From Trametes villosa (lineage: Eukaryota > Basidiomycota > Agaricomycetes > Polyporales > Polyporaceae): 64,000 bases of DNA. The stretch is from assembly GCA_002964805.2 (NCBI GenBank), contig PUDQ02000001.1:6348001-6412000 (forward strand), in the 5' to 3' direction. Both the position numbers and the translations under genes were made by a program. Numbering within the stretch: the first letter of the stretch is position 1; every line of letters starts with the position of its first letter. Below the pieces are notes generated by a model. That model made no database searches, had not been told where the DNA came from, and saw only the letters and a program-made list of their open reading frames with translations. Shown piece by piece: positions 22,696-33,453 of the stretch.

Positions 22696-23297
22696 ATGTT
22701 GCCTTGCTCCGCCGCACTCAAAGTGTGCGCGCGTGTCCCCCTCCCTCTCTCATGACTCTGATCTTGTTGCGCACGAAGCCCTAACGTACTGTGGCTGCCT
22801 CATACGCGCCGCGGCGCCGTGCAGACCCGTCCCCTACGACGACTGCAGGCAACCGACGTGGCTCCGCGGACTTTCTTGATACTTACACAGTAATGAACTC
22901 GCTCCTCTGTACACGATGTGCTGCTGCCCTCCCCTATAGCTAAATAATATTCCATGCCTTGTACATTCCCGGAAGTGAGGCTAAACGGAGGAGCACGCGA
23001 GGTATCCGAAGTGCGTAGACTGGCCATCTATGCACTCTCCTTTCTGCATGCTAGTACTGGGACCTGCACCCGGATAATGTGCTAAGCTGTGCAAGCCCGC
23101 TCCATGCCCAAATACACTAGTCTGCGGACTAGGAAAGCTGGAGTGTATACTAAGCGGCGACCTATTGAGGTCCCGACGAGCCGCGCTGAGAAGCTGAAGC
23201 GGACGAGCGACACCTGAAGCAGGAGCAGGAAGTAGCTCCGAATGCATAGTCGACCGAGGGGGCCGGGATATGCCGCCTTACTGTCCGCTCTGGTTGG

Positions 23298-26200
23298 ATG
23301 CGAACAGGACATTATACAACCACTGACAGCACAAATATCAATTACACGCACACAACGGGAGAACAGCAACGGAACATGGACATGCGCGCCGGGATCACTG
23401 GAGGGTCTCGGAGCCCCTTAACCAACCCGACCCCTGATGAAAGTGAAACCGGTCTCGGTGGTAGCTCTGCGGCGGTACGCACTGCACTGGAATGCACTAG
23501 CGGCCGCCCTTCTGACGACCTGCGGCATGGGGCGGAGGCTGGAGCGCACCACGTCGGAACCGACGCAGAGCGAGGGACGGGGACGAGCGAGCACGGGCGG
23601 GAACCCGGTGCACGCGGAACGCGGGCGCGTAAGGCGCGATCGAAGGCGAGGATGACGGTTGCGTCCCTCAATATGAAGGGCTACGGAACCGAGAGCAGAA
23701 CAGATGGATCAAGTAAGTGGATGTTAATTAACCAACTCGTCAGGGACGAGAAGATCGGGATCCTCGCGCTGCAAGAAACACATCTCAGCGATGACCGAGT
23801 AGAGACACTGCGCGGACTGTTTGGCAGATATATGGAGATTGTGCACTCACCGGATACAGTGCACGATACGGGCGCGCGAGGGGTCGCCTTTGTTGTGAAC
23901 ACGCGCATACTCAAGGACAGCAACCCCACAGTGCGGGTAATTGTGCCGGGGCGTGCGCTGCTCTTGTCTGTCAAATGGTCAGAAGACCGGACGCTCCGGA
24001 TACTGAACGTCTATGCACCGAACAACAGTGCGGACAACACTGCCTTTTGGAAGACACTAGAGGCTGCGAACCTTGGCCGCGTCGATCTGCTCCTAGGAGA
24101 CTGCAATGTTGTAGAAGATCGCGCGGATAGGATCCCGCCGAGGGACGACCCGCTGGCGCCGCGCGAGGCCCTGCGCGAGCTCTGTCAGCGTCTCAAGCTT
24201 AAAGATGGGTGGCGCCTTGCGCACCCCATGGAGAAGGGATACACCTTCTTGCAAGGAAGCACCTGCTCGCAATCCCGCTTGGACAGGATATACGGACGGG
24301 ATAGTCTCTTGCAAGACTGCTCTGATTGGGAGATCCGCGACACGGGTGTGCCGACAGACCACCGACTTGTTGCCGTGACGATTGAGAACTACAAGGCACC
24401 GTTCCTCGGCCGAGGACGGTGGGTCATGCCGGGCCATCTGCTGCTTGATGCGGACATGAAAAAGACCATGAAGGTGCTGGGAGCGAAGCTGATCAGTGAC
24501 CTGAATGAGGTAGAGAACTCCCGGACGAGCGAAAAGAACCCGCAAACAGTGTACGCGGACTTCAAACGGGAACTAGTCGCCGCCGCGCGCACAAGAGCCA
24601 GAGCCAAAGTTCCCAAAATGCAGAAGCGGATTGATCTGATGAAGGAGGACCTAGCTCGTGTACTGAACGCACCGGAGGACCCGCAGCGGGACAGCGAAGC
24701 ACCGTATGTGCGCGCGGAGAGGGCGGCGATCCTGCAGGACAAGATCGCGTCGCTTGAGCGGAAACGCTTTGATTGGAAGCGGCGCGAGGTAGCAGCAAGG
24801 CACTGGACACAAAGTGAGACGATGTCAAAATACTGGATGAGAGGTAATACGACCCCGGAAGCAACAGAGACCATGTATACCATGTTGCTGCCGGGGTCGT
24901 CCCCGCCGGAGTACACGAACCACACACGAACGATGGCCGAGATTGCAAGGAACTTTTACGATAGCCTGCAAGATGACGAGCCGCTGGAGGATGGTGAGGA
25001 CCATGAGGCCTACATCGCGGAAGCGCTCCGACATACCGACGCAAGGCTGTCGAGTGATGCGAACGCCTCCCTGGCGACGAAGCTTGATCGTGACGATGTA
25101 GACGACGCGCTCCGTGCTGCAGCGTCTGGAAAGGCACCTGGCCTGGATGGCTTGCCAACGGAGGTCTGGAAAACGTATCGGAGATGGTATAGTGAAGACG
25201 TCAAACGCGGAGCACAGGGCGTGGACATACCGAATGCGCTGAGACGTGTCTTCAACGACATCGAGGAGCACGGCGTGATCGAGGGCTCCGACTTTGCACA
25301 TGGCTGGATCTGTCCGGTGTATAAGCTGAAGAAGGATAAGAGAGAGATAACGAACTACAGACCGATTACGCTACTAAACACTGACTACAAACTCATGACA
25401 CGGGCACTGGCGGCGCGACTATCCCGTGTTGCGCCTGCGATCATACACGAAGATCAGGCTGGGTTTATACCGGGCCGAAGGATCTTCGACCATATACGCC
25501 TGTCGCAATTGATCATTAACTACGCGGAAGCGGAAGAACTAAACGGCGCGATAGTAGCCCTAGACCAGGAGAAAGCGTATGACAAAATAGACCACGCGTA
25601 CCTTTGGAGCGTGTTGCGATGGATGAACTTCCCGCAACGCTTCATAGTCACCTTGCAACGCCTATACGAAAGGGCGGAGAGCTGCGTCTTTGTTAATGGG
25701 GTGAAAAGTAAGATGTTCCGAGTATGGAGAGGCGTGAGGCAAGGGGATCCCATCTCTTGCCTTATTTTTGATGTCGCGATAGAACCCCTAGCGTGTGCGA
25801 TCCGCAAGTCCTCCCTGAAGGGACTTACGCTCCCGGGAGACGCGGAACGTCTTGTTGCGAAGCTCTTTGCTGACGATACTACCATCTTCCTGGGTGAGCA
25901 CGATGACTACGCAACGGTCTTGCAGCTCACCCTGGTGTGGTGTAGAGCGTCGCGTGCCCGCTTCAATAACGAGAAGACGGAGATTCTCCCAATAGGATCA
26001 AAAGAATACAGAGAGTCAGTAATTGAGACCCGCAAACTGCGCCACGGCACGCTACCTATCCCAGCTACCATTCATATTGTGCAGGACAGAGAGGCGATCC
26101 GATCGCTTGGGGCGTGGATTGGCAACGGAATTGACCTCGAAGCCCCCTGGCTCCCGGTCCTCACGACGATCGAAACGAACCTGGCCAAATGGCAGAAGGG

Positions 26201-28496
26201 TAAGCCTACGCTGAATGGGAGGAAGCTGGCGGTTGGCATTGAAGTCGCTGGGAGGACGCAGTTTAAGGTGTTCGTGCAGGCCATGCCGAAAGAAGTTGAG
26301 CAGAGACTCACGAGAATTGTCGCGGATTTTATGTGGAATGGAGACAAGCGGCCAAGGGTTGCGCGGGACCAGATGTACAAGAGAGTGGTGGACGGCGGCC
26401 TGAACCTGATCGACCTGCATGCTCGAAATGAGGCGATTAGTCTCATGTGGCTCAGGACGTACCTGCTTGTTGGCCTACAGAGGCCGCCGTGGACGAAGGT
26501 CGCGGATGCGCTCTTTGCGCGAGCGATTGCATCGGACTCGAGGAGAGCAGAGATGCCGACGCGCATCAATACCTTCCTACAAACATGGAACGTCAGTACG
26601 AGGGTAAAGGCGGGTCTGCCGAGTAGCCTTAGAGACATGGTGGCGGCGGCGAAGAAGTATGGCCTGCGTTGCGACGTTAAGAACCCGTCGATCGATGTCA
26701 GGCGCCAGCTCCCAGTATGGAACCACATTGGGAGGACAGAAGGCCGCGTTGCGGAGAACACCGCGGCTTGCAAATGTCTTCGGGAAAACCACCACGTCCG
26801 CACCGTCGGCCAGTGCGTGATTGCGGCAGCGAGGCTGCAGGACATGATGCTCTGTCACATAGCCCTGGCGCGGTGTGAGTGCGTGGACTGCGACACTGAC
26901 CGCCTAAGATACCAGTGTAACAACCCACACAGATGTGCAGCAGCAGCACAGCAGATTCTCGCAAGGCTGGGCCCGAAATGGCACCCAGTCCGTGCAGAAA
27001 ATGAGGACGGCCTGACCCTTACGGCAAGAAGAAAGCGAGGGAACACGACGGCCCACCTTGCGAATGAGAGAGTGACCTTTGACCCGACGCTGACGACAGA
27101 CACGCCTCTAGTTGAGTGCTTCCGGGTCTTCGTGCGGGGCGGAGCGAGCGATGGGCGGCCGGCCCTACGCCCACAGATGCCCTTCCATATTGCGGGGCGA
27201 GACGTTGAAGTCTTCACTGATGGGTCAGCGCATGGTAACGGCACCGGCGAAGCCCGTGCGGGGAGTGGAGCATGGTTCGGGCCCGACGACAGGAGGAACG
27301 CTGCCTGTAGAGTTCCGTACGACTCGCAAACAAACCAGATTGCAGAAATCCATGCAGTGGAAGTGGCGAATAGCAAAGTACCGCCCTTTATCCCTATGCA
27401 TGTCGTCAGCGACTCAAAGTACGTTATTGATGGCCTGACGAAGCACCTGCCGGAGTGGGAGAAGCGCGGGTGGATAGGAGTGTCGAACTCGGAAGCCCTC
27501 CGCAACCTTGCGGGCCTCCTGCGGATGCGAAGTGCGCAGACGACATTCAGGTGGATCAAAGGACACGCGGGGGTGCGAGGAAACGAAGAAGCTGACAAAC
27601 TAGCGAATGCTGGGGCTTCCCTCCTACGCCAACTACGACCGGTCTCGCTCCCACCGCCCGACCGCTTCATTGTCCACGGGGCGTCGCTCTTGTATCTCTC
27701 CCAGCGCCTGGCGTACCAGGGGGTTAAGGCATGGCGGGAACCCAAACCACGGCTAGCGACGGATGTAGTTGTCCAGAAAGTCCGCGACGCTGCCGGGAGT
27801 GCGTCGACAATGGTGCCGACAGAAGCGATGATCTGGACGATGTTAAGAAAGGATCCCATCTCCCGTAAAGTGAGAGATTTCACCTGGAAAGCCCTGCACG
27901 GCGCGTACCGCCTGGGGAAATACTGGACGCATATCCCGGGCTTCGAGGAGCGGGCGATGTGTAGCGTGTGCGGTGAGCTTGAAACGATGGAACATATCCT
28001 ATGTGAGTGTACCGCCCCCGGGGCGCAGCTCGCCTGGGCCCTTGCGAGAGGAATGCTGGCCCGGAAAGGGGTTGAGTTACCGGCGGTGTCACTCGGGCAC
28101 GCCCTCGGTGGGCATGTTTTCACGGCGGTTGGAGCGGACGGGCAGGAGCTCCGAGGCGCGTCGCGCCTAGCGAGGATTGTAATGCCAGAAACCGCGCACC
28201 TGATATGGGTGCTCCGCTGTGAACGAGTCGTAGGAGGGCGTGTGCCGCTGCATGGAGATGCGGAACTTACTTTTATTGAGGGACGATGGCTGAAAGCGAT
28301 GAACAGTAGGCTGCAGCTGGACCGCGCGCTGGTAAGACAGCGGGGACCGGCGAAGGGTAAGATTACTGAGGCCGCAATGGAGAGGACGTGGAGTGGGATC
28401 CTGGAGGAAGAGCGCGGTGGATGGGATGCTGGAGCAAGATCTTCGGGGGTTTTAGTGGGTAGGCCGCTGCGACTGTACGACCGTGGTGTGGGATAG
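23298..28496 (+). CDS. LINE ORF2: APE endonuclease, reverse transcriptase, RNase H
   Basis: An uninterrupted 1732-aa frame starting at MRTGHYTTTD. Domains in order: APE-type endonuclease at about residues 115-355 (VASLNMKGYG, LALQETHLS, LLLGDCNVVEDR, SRLDRIYG and the catalytic TDHRLV). Reverse transcriptase at about 600-900 (ASGKAPGLDGLPTEVWK, NYRPITLLNTDYKLM, RGVRQGDPISCLIF, and the catalytic KLFADDTTIF near 856). RNase H at about 1300-1430 with D-E-D-D residues visible in VFTDGSA, NQIAEIHA, VVSDSKYV and GVRGNEEADKLA. A C-terminal Cys/His motif (CSVCGELETMEHILCEC) near 1553 resembles the zf-RVT region. It nicks target DNA, copies element RNA and degrades the template (family knowledge). All catalytic motifs are intact, so activity is possible. 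Confidence 0.97.
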   Translation: MRTGHYTTTDSTNINYTHTTGEQQRNMDMRAGITGGSRSPLTNPTPDESETGLGGSSAAVRTALECTSGRPSDDLRHGAEAGAHHVGTDAERGTGTSEHGREPGARGTRARKARSKARMTVASLNMKGYGTESRTDGSSKWMLINQLVRDEKIGILALQETHLSDDRVETLRGLFGRYMEIVHSPDTVHDTGARGVAFVVNTRILKDSNPTVRVIVPGRALLLSVKWSEDRTLRILNVYAPNNSADNTAFWKTLEAANLGRVDLLLGDCNVVEDRADRIPPRDDPLAPREALRELCQRLKLKDGWRLAHPMEKGYTFLQGSTCSQSRLDRIYGRDSLLQDCSDWEIRDTGVPTDHRLVAVTIENYKAPFLGRGRWVMPGHLLLDADMKKTMKVLGAKLISDLNEVENSRTSEKNPQTVYADFKRELVAAARTRARAKVPKMQKRIDLMKEDLARVLNAPEDPQRDSEAPYVRAERAAILQDKIASLERKRFDWKRREVAARHWTQSETMSKYWMRGNTTPEATETMYTMLLPGSSPPEYTNHTRTMAEIARNFYDSLQDDEPLEDGEDHEAYIAEALRHTDARLSSDANASLATKLDRDDVDDALRAAASGKAPGLDGLPTEVWKTYRRWYSEDVKRGAQGVDIPNALRRVFNDIEEHGVIEGSDFAHGWICPVYKLKKDKREITNYRPITLLNTDYKLMTRALAARLSRVAPAIIHEDQAGFIPGRRIFDHIRLSQLIINYAEAEELNGAIVALDQEKAYDKIDHAYLWSVLRWMNFPQRFIVTLQRLYERAESCVFVNGVKSKMFRVWRGVRQGDPISCLIFDVAIEPLACAIRKSSLKGLTLPGDAERLVAKLFADDTTIFLGEHDDYATVLQLTLVWCRASRARFNNEKTEILPIGSKEYRESVIETRKLRHGTLPIPATIHIVQDREAIRSLGAWIGNGIDLEAPWLPVLTTIETNLAKWQKGKPTLNGRKLAVGIEVAGRTQFKVFVQAMPKEVEQRLTRIVADFMWNGDKRPRVARDQMYKRVVDGGLNLIDLHARNEAISLMWLRTYLLVGLQRPPWTKVADALFARAIASDSRRAEMPTRINTFLQTWNVSTRVKAGLPSSLRDMVAAAKKYGLRCDVKNPSIDVRRQLPVWNHIGRTEGRVAENTAACKCLRENHHVRTVGQCVIAAARLQDMMLCHIALARCECVDCDTDRLRYQCNNPHRCAAAAQQILARLGPKWHPVRAENEDGLTLTARRKRGNTTAHLANERVTFDPTLTTDTPLVECFRVFVRGGASDGRPALRPQMPFHIAGRDVEVFTDGSAHGNGTGEARAGSGAWFGPDDRRNAACRVPYDSQTNQIAEIHAVEVANSKVPPFIPMHVVSDSKYVIDGLTKHLPEWEKRGWIGVSNSEALRNLAGLLRMRSAQTTFRWIKGHAGVRGNEEADKLANAGASLLRQLRPVSLPPPDRFIVHGASLLYLSQRLAYQGVKAWREPKPRLATDVVVQKVRDAAGSASTMVPTEAMIWTMLRKDPISRKVRDFTWKALHGAYRLGKYWTHIPGFEERAMCSVCGELETMEHILCECTAPGAQLAWALARGMLARKGVELPAVSLGHALGGHVFTAVGADGQELRGASRLARIVMPETAHLIWVLRCERVVGGRVPLHGDAELTFIEGRWLKAMNSRLQLDRALVRQRGPAKGKITEAAMERTWSGILEEERGGWDAGARSSGVLVGRPLRLYDRGVG

Positions 28497-28673
28497 TTGC
28501 CGGGTCGTACGGTGAGTGCATGCAGTCCCACACTGCGGGGCGATCATAGCCCGCGTGCGTAATGCATTTCCTCCGTACGGTAGCTACAACTGCGTAGAGG
28601 GTACACTCCCTCGCTGCAATGCAATTATCGTGGAAGGCGCCTTGCGCCACGCACGATGAGCACCGTTAAAAAA
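28497..28673 (+). other. LINE 3' UTR and short A tail
   Basis: 177 bp after the ORF2 stop, ending in six A residues (28668-28673) directly before the second copy of the 17-bp repeat. No coding potential is seen. Confidence 0.5.
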
Positions 28674-28690
28674 GAGAATCCTTGTATGAG
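28674..28690. repeat. Candidate right target-site duplication of the LINE
   Basis: gagaatccttgtatgag, identical to 15530-15546, directly after the A run that closes the LINE 3' UTR. A chance 17-bp match in 64 kb is unlikely but not impossible; its position next to the A tail favours a true duplication. Confidence 0.55.
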
Positions 28691-29324
28691 CACTTCAGGC
28701 AGGCTCGATTCAAGTGACCGGCTTCCGAGCGCAGTTGGTGCTTCCGCTCGCTCCGCCGAGGCCGGGTGAACGCTAACTTCTGATGCAGATGTGCCACCAG
28801 AGCTTCTGGGAGGTTTATTCGCCGCCTCCAAGCAAACGCTGTCTAACAAAGCCGAACAAATGAACCGCCGGATTCTGCGCGCTTACGCACAATTGCGATT
28901 GTCCACTTTAGCGCCCGTCGCAACAGCGTCCTCGTCATGGCCCGCGTGGTCGACGCTCAGCTCGCAAGATTCCAGCATCATCTCAGGCAACGAACAAGCA
29001 CGAGGATGTGTCCGAACGAAGCACGCAGGGGCCACCTGCGCCGCGCGAGACGTAAAGCGCAAGGACCGTGCGTGCATCAGGGCGAAGCGACGCTTAGTCA
29101 GCATACAAGGCCGATTGTCTTTCAACCTATTCGGACAACAAAGGCCTCTTGGACAAAAGGAACGCCAATCTGAGGTCATCTCTTTAACCTCGCTTGTATA
29201 CATCCAGGCCCGCTAATGCGCCGTATATATTCTCCTCTGCGTGTCTGCTGTGGCGGACTGACTCCCCGCCTTTTGTGTGCGGCTTTCTCTGGTCACCGCC
29301 CTTTCGCCCTCTTCGTCATTTACG
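28691..29324. other. Upstream region of arrestin-like gene
   Basis: 634 bp between the LINE and the arrestin-like start codon. A TATA-like atatatt is present at 29225-29231, about 95 bp before the start codon. Open frames here lack conserved motifs. No gene seen. Confidence 0.4.
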
Positions 29325-31209
29325 ATGCTGCACGACGCGTTCCATTCGACTTCTTTCTATCAGTCTCTGAAGCAGACGGTGTCTGATCTGGCTATGACGC
29401 CATGTAGACTCGACCTCGACGTACTGCCACTTGACAGCGTGGACATGTACGGTGAAGCTGACAAGAAGTAAGTCGACCTGCCTCAACCACTCACGATGAT
29501 ACTAATCCGCGCGTCGTAGCTCTGCTTACTCGCTATCTGGCCATGTAGAGGTCAAGCTGACCCCTCCGACCAGTCTCTTGTACGACCCTCCGGCCAGCGA
29601 GGAGCGCTTCCTGCTCGAGTCTCTCGTCCTTACCTTCGAGGGACAGAGTGAGCTGCTTACCTCCGAAACGGGGTATGGCGCATGCCGTCTCGTTGAGTTC
29701 TCTCAGGAACTCCTTCAAGGAGGGCCGGTCGAGATCGGCCACTTCTGGGACGAGAACCTCCGTGATCCCCAGCGCTGGCTGATCACCTTCAACCTCGCGA
29801 TACCTGGATGGCTGCCCCCATCCTGCTACACTAGCTTCGGAAACGGCACGCGCACTGAGCCCGAGGTCAGCTACCGCCTCTCCGCGAAGGCGACATATCG
29901 CGACCTAAGACCGGGCTCGTCAAAGTCTCTCCGCTCCATGTGCTACGGCTACTCCAAAGTCCCAAGTACGCAGACGTCGACTTCGCCCGCGACCACGGTC
30001 AAGATCAACCGATATACCATCCCGCCTCCCTCTCACGCCTTGGCTTCCTCCGATTTCTCCCAGTTCCCGTTCCACAGCATCGAATACGCGGGCTCCGTGA
30101 AGGGCACCTCTTCGCGGATTCCTGTCGATGTCTTGTCTAAGCTCCGCGTCCTCGCGTACCTCCCCGAGCACGTCCCCACAGACTGCGAGAGCTTCCCGCT
30201 CTTCGTCAGGCTGCGACCGGAAGGGTTGACGGCCGACGAGCGCAAACGGCTCCGGCTCCCCAGGTTCGCGGTGAGCGCCACGCAGACGGACGTGATGAGG
30301 TGAGCAAACCTATTTGGCTTATCTGCGCATTCGTACTCACGACGTGTCCTCAGGTCGACGATGTCCACCAAGTTTGCCGCCAAGTGGCCCGTGCCGCCAC
30401 CATCCGAGCAGCCCCCTAAGAGGCCTCTCGTCGCTCGTCGTCGTGACGCGCGGGAATACGAGTGCGGCCTCCTGCTCAGCGGGCCGCCGAGCTCCGCCTG
30501 CAAGGAGACCTATTCCATCCTCCCACACGACTTCCCGGAGCACTTCGACCTGCAGGGCGCGGGCGAGGGCTTCATCGACGCGGTGTTCGACGACCCCGGC
30601 GCGTGGATCCAGATGCGCCTGGACATCCCCATCCGCAACGTCTTCGTCGACGAGAAGCACCTCGCGGAGCACGACTCGCTGCCGGTTCCGAAGCTGCGTC
30701 CGACGCAGGCCGGGCCGCTCTTGAGCGTCGTCCACTCGCTCGACGTCGCGCTGACGTGCACGTACGACTTGTCCGAGGGCGAGGCCGCGGCGGACCTCGC
30801 GTCGGAAGACCTTCACCTCACTCTCCCCCTCAGCTTCGTCCGCACGCCGCGCAGGAGCACTCATCTCCCCGTCGCCGACTTCCTCTCTGCGCAGACGTCG
30901 CCCGTTGCTCCCGCAGACCTGTGTCCTGTCACCGACATGCGTCAGGCGGCGTTCCCCCCTGCGAGCCTGCCCTACGCGCAGGCGCTCCCCGCGTACAACC
31001 AGCTGTACTACTCCAATGGCAGTGTTCGGGAAGACCCAACGCCACTACCTCGCTACACTCGCGATCCGAAGGACGTTGAGGATCCGCCGCCTTCTTACGT
31101 CGCCCCCAAGGAGACTCTCCCCTCCAAACTGCCACTGTCGCCCATCTCTACCACCTCGGAACCACTGTCGCCCGTCGTTGTCATCTCGGAACTGGACTCT
31201 TCCGCATGA
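29325..31209 (+). CDS. Arrestin-like trafficking adaptor with PY motif
   Basis: Three exons (29325-29467, 29520-30299, 30354-31209) give 592 aa. The N-terminal half reads as a beta-sandwich arrestin fold: LDLDVLPLDSVDMYGEAD, SLSGHVEVKLTPPTSLLY, LLESLVLTFEGQSELL, and FNLAIPGWLPPSCYTSFGNG, which resembles the arrestin-N sequence before the core loop. The C-terminal half has the second lobe (YSILPHDFPEHFDL, LLSVVHSLDVALTCTYDL). The tail has a PPxY motif (DPPPSY, about residue 560) expected to bind a Rsp5-type NEDD4 ubiquitin ligase. Arrestin-related adaptors recruit Rsp5 to plasma-membrane transporters for endocytosis (established in yeast). The cargo is unknown. Both introns are about 52-54 nt. 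Confidence 0.75.
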
Positions 31210-31583
31210 CCTGAGCTCGATGCTCGCTTCATCCTCACCTTCGTTCCTTTCCCCCGCGCTCCTCGGCGTGCATCCTAGCCCATCACACTGTTTCATGTCT
31301 ATCCTCGAGCCTTCAAGAGTCACTCTCGTGCCACTCATCCTATTATCCTGCTCCGCCACGATCGTTCACGTTCGTTCGCCAGCTGCCCTCGGTGCATCCA
31401 CGCCCTCTGTATTCATACGCATTCACTGTTTCCTTCATCTGTTGAACTGTTGTGCATTCCGCTCTGTATCGTTAGCCACACACCTTCCTACCAGAATCCC
31501 GGAGATCTATATAGACTACGTTGCCCCAGAGCAATACATCATACCTGTCTGACCCATCTGGCGCTCGCCACATTATCGGAACG
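31210..31583. other. Convergent 3' flanks
   Basis: 374 bp between the stop of the arrestin-like gene (+) and the stop of the phosphodiesterase gene (-). It is pyrimidine-rich, with no coding signal beyond chance frames. Confidence 0.5.
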
Positions 31584-32252
31584 CTAACGCGCGAGAGGGA
31601 TCTTCTCCAAAACCTCCCACTCGGGGACGGGCCCCTCGCACTTCACGACCCAGATCTCATCCCCGTCGAATCCGTCCAGTATGTCCGGCTCCTGTTGCTC
31701 CTCCGCCTCATCGTCCACGCACGCGAGGCTGTTAGACCGCCCCTCGCCCGCGCCGCTCTCCAGCACACGCAGCTCGCTCCGGAGCGTCTCCGCCGTACGC
31801 GCGCGCTCCTCCGCGTCCGCCTCATCGATGTAGTACAGCGACAGATGCGCGACGGGTGGGACGGCCGACTCGCCGAGCGCCGCCCGCAGGTGCTCGCGCA
31901 GGCTCTCGAGCGGGGAACCGGGCGCGCTCTGCACGGCGACGTACACCGACATGAAGTATTTCTCCCCGACCTCGAGAGAGGAGAAGCGCACGGGGATCGC
32001 ACGTTGCCCTTGCGGCACTGCAGCACGGAGTGCGGTCGCGTCGGGGCCTGATGCGAGGGTGACGTGCGGGTGGAAGAGCGGGAAGGAGGAGGGCGAACGC
32101 GGGGTCGCGCTGGGCTTGATGCGCATCGTGAGCGCAATCTTCGCGGCTTGCGACGCGCGCGGAACGAGCCACAGTGAGATGCCTTGTGCGTGCCGTTGTC
32201 AGGATGTCCGTAGAACGGAGAACAAGCGCGGAAGGAAGCCGCGCTCACCCAT
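31584..32252 (-). CDS. 2',3'-cyclic-nucleotide 3'-phosphodiesterase (2H family)
   Basis: Two exons give 200 aa: a 4-nt coding exon ATGG (32252-32249), a 66-nt intron, and 32182-31584. The N-terminus becomes MGISLWLVPRASQAAKIAL, the typical start of fungal CPDases. Both catalytic 2H motifs are present: HPHVTLAS (about residue 41) and VAHLSLYYI (about residue 115). The size is close to yeast Cpd1 (239 aa). The enzyme opens ADP-ribose 1'',2''-cyclic phosphate made during tRNA splicing (family knowledge). Without the short first exon the first ATG would fall 20 residues later and lose the conserved first strand, which supports the split start codon region. Confidence 0.85.
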
Positions 32253-32795
32253 GGTGATTCCGAGAACAACGGCTTAGGCAAGGGTATCCCGCTGTTCCAT
32301 AGTGCGGCTGTCAGCAGGATGTCGCGCGCGAGTGAGGGGAAAGGTATTCGCGGGTACCTCTTTGAGCTAGAGGTGGGTCCCGCAGTCCTCAAGCAGGTGC
32401 GATGGTGGTGGATCGCACAAAAGCAGTCACTCTGTGGCGTTGACATCTGGTATCCACGTGGCCACCGCCGGCGAGGTCGGGACCAACACGCACCCACAGC
32501 CTCGGTGTGGTCTTATTCTCTTCCCCTCCAGTACCCGACGCCCTTTTATTATCAGATGCACGTTGCGGAGTAGCGGGACATAAGGGAATCAGTGGGTTCT
32601 GCAGCGCTGAGCGCCGGCGCGCGGTCGCGTTCACGACTGCGTTTGTTGGAAAACAAGAAGTGTATGCATCAGAGGTAGCTGAGAACAAGTGGATAGCCGT
32701 AAGAATATCTGTCCTTGGAATGCTCTAATATCCCTGAGCAGCGGATGAGATTGGAGCGCAAACATACCCACCCGCACCAAACACCCCCCCCCATC
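32253..32795. other. Divergent promoter region
   Basis: 543 bp between the divergent starts of the phosphodiesterase (-) and the small unknown gene (+). No exon or repeat is seen. Confidence 0.45.
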
Positions 32796-33453
32796 ATGGC
32801 GAACTTCGCAGAAACAAACCCCTTCCTGGCCCGTCTTCGGTGAGTGAAAAGTGCTTAATAAGAAGCCCAAGGTAGTACTAACGCACACATATCGTACCTC
32901 TAGAAAGACGCCACATCGCGTGGATTACTACGCGCGGACGCGTGATGCTCTATCTCTTGAACGCGCACGAACTCTCGCATGCGCACGGGCAGAGAACCTG
33001 TCCAAGGCTGCAGAGGAAGGCAGGTACAAGCAACGCGCTCGCATCCGTTACCTGCTCCTCCGCCGCAAAGTGGCCAAGACCTACGGCGTGGAGCTGGATG
33101 CAGATCTCTTGACGCACCTCCGCGACTACTTCGACTCTGGCGGATCGTCGGGCCATACGTCGTGCATGCGCACCGCCCACTCATTCGTCTTGAAGGTTGA
33201 GGGGAGGAGACATAAGATGAGTCGAGCGGGGGAGGGACTCTTGAAGGCGTGCGTGTGGGCGTATGAGGCTTGGAAGGAGCGCGAAGTGGACTGTCAGCGG
33301 TGGTCGGGGATTTATCGCGTCTTGGCGAAGGGGAAGCTCGAGCGAAGACGCTTTGCGAGGCTTCGTTGGAAGCGGCTGAGGGTAAAGTGGGGCGTCATCG
33401 GCATGTTGAACCGAAAACGAGATAAGGGTGTGTTGGTGGGCGATAGGGAGTAG
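32796..33453 (+). CDS. Small basic protein of unknown family, copy A
   Basis: Two exons (32796-32839, 32904-33453) give 197 aa. The first exon reads MANFAETNPFLARLR. The second begins KTPHRVDYYARTRDALSLER and is rich in Arg, Lys and Trp, with likely helices (RYLLLRRKVAKTYGVELD, LLKACVWAYEAWKE, RFARLRWKRLRVKW). It has no signal peptide or membrane segment. A paralogue at 37994-38670 shares the intron position and the motifs NPFLARLR, YYART..LSLER, YFDS and LRW+RL+. I do not recognise the family. The basic helices suggest nucleic-acid or membrane-surface binding, which is a guess. It lies just upstream of the MLKL-like gene 1 in the same orientation. Confidence 0.7.

Larger units (their letters stand above)
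15547..28673 (+). mobile_element. Non-LTR (LINE) retrotransposon, Tad-like, apparently full length
   Basis: ORF1 (19284-22695) and ORF2 (23298-28496) form a two-ORF LINE. ORF2 carries an APE endonuclease, RT, RNase H and a C-terminal Cys/His motif, the set found in fungal Tad-like elements. The 17-bp repeats at 15530 and 28674, a 5' G run and a short 3' A run (28668-28673) suggest a 13.1-kb insertion. The coding core (19284-28673, about 9.4 kb) is certain. The 3.7 kb upstream of ORF1 would be an unusually long 5' region and is less certain. Both ORFs are open throughout, so the copy may be recent. Confidence 0.7.

Noticed and set aside
26855..28531. 558-aa antisense frame over ORF2 RNase H region
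   Set aside because: The plus strand carries clear RNase H and zinc motifs; the antisense frame is Ser/Arg-rich shadow.
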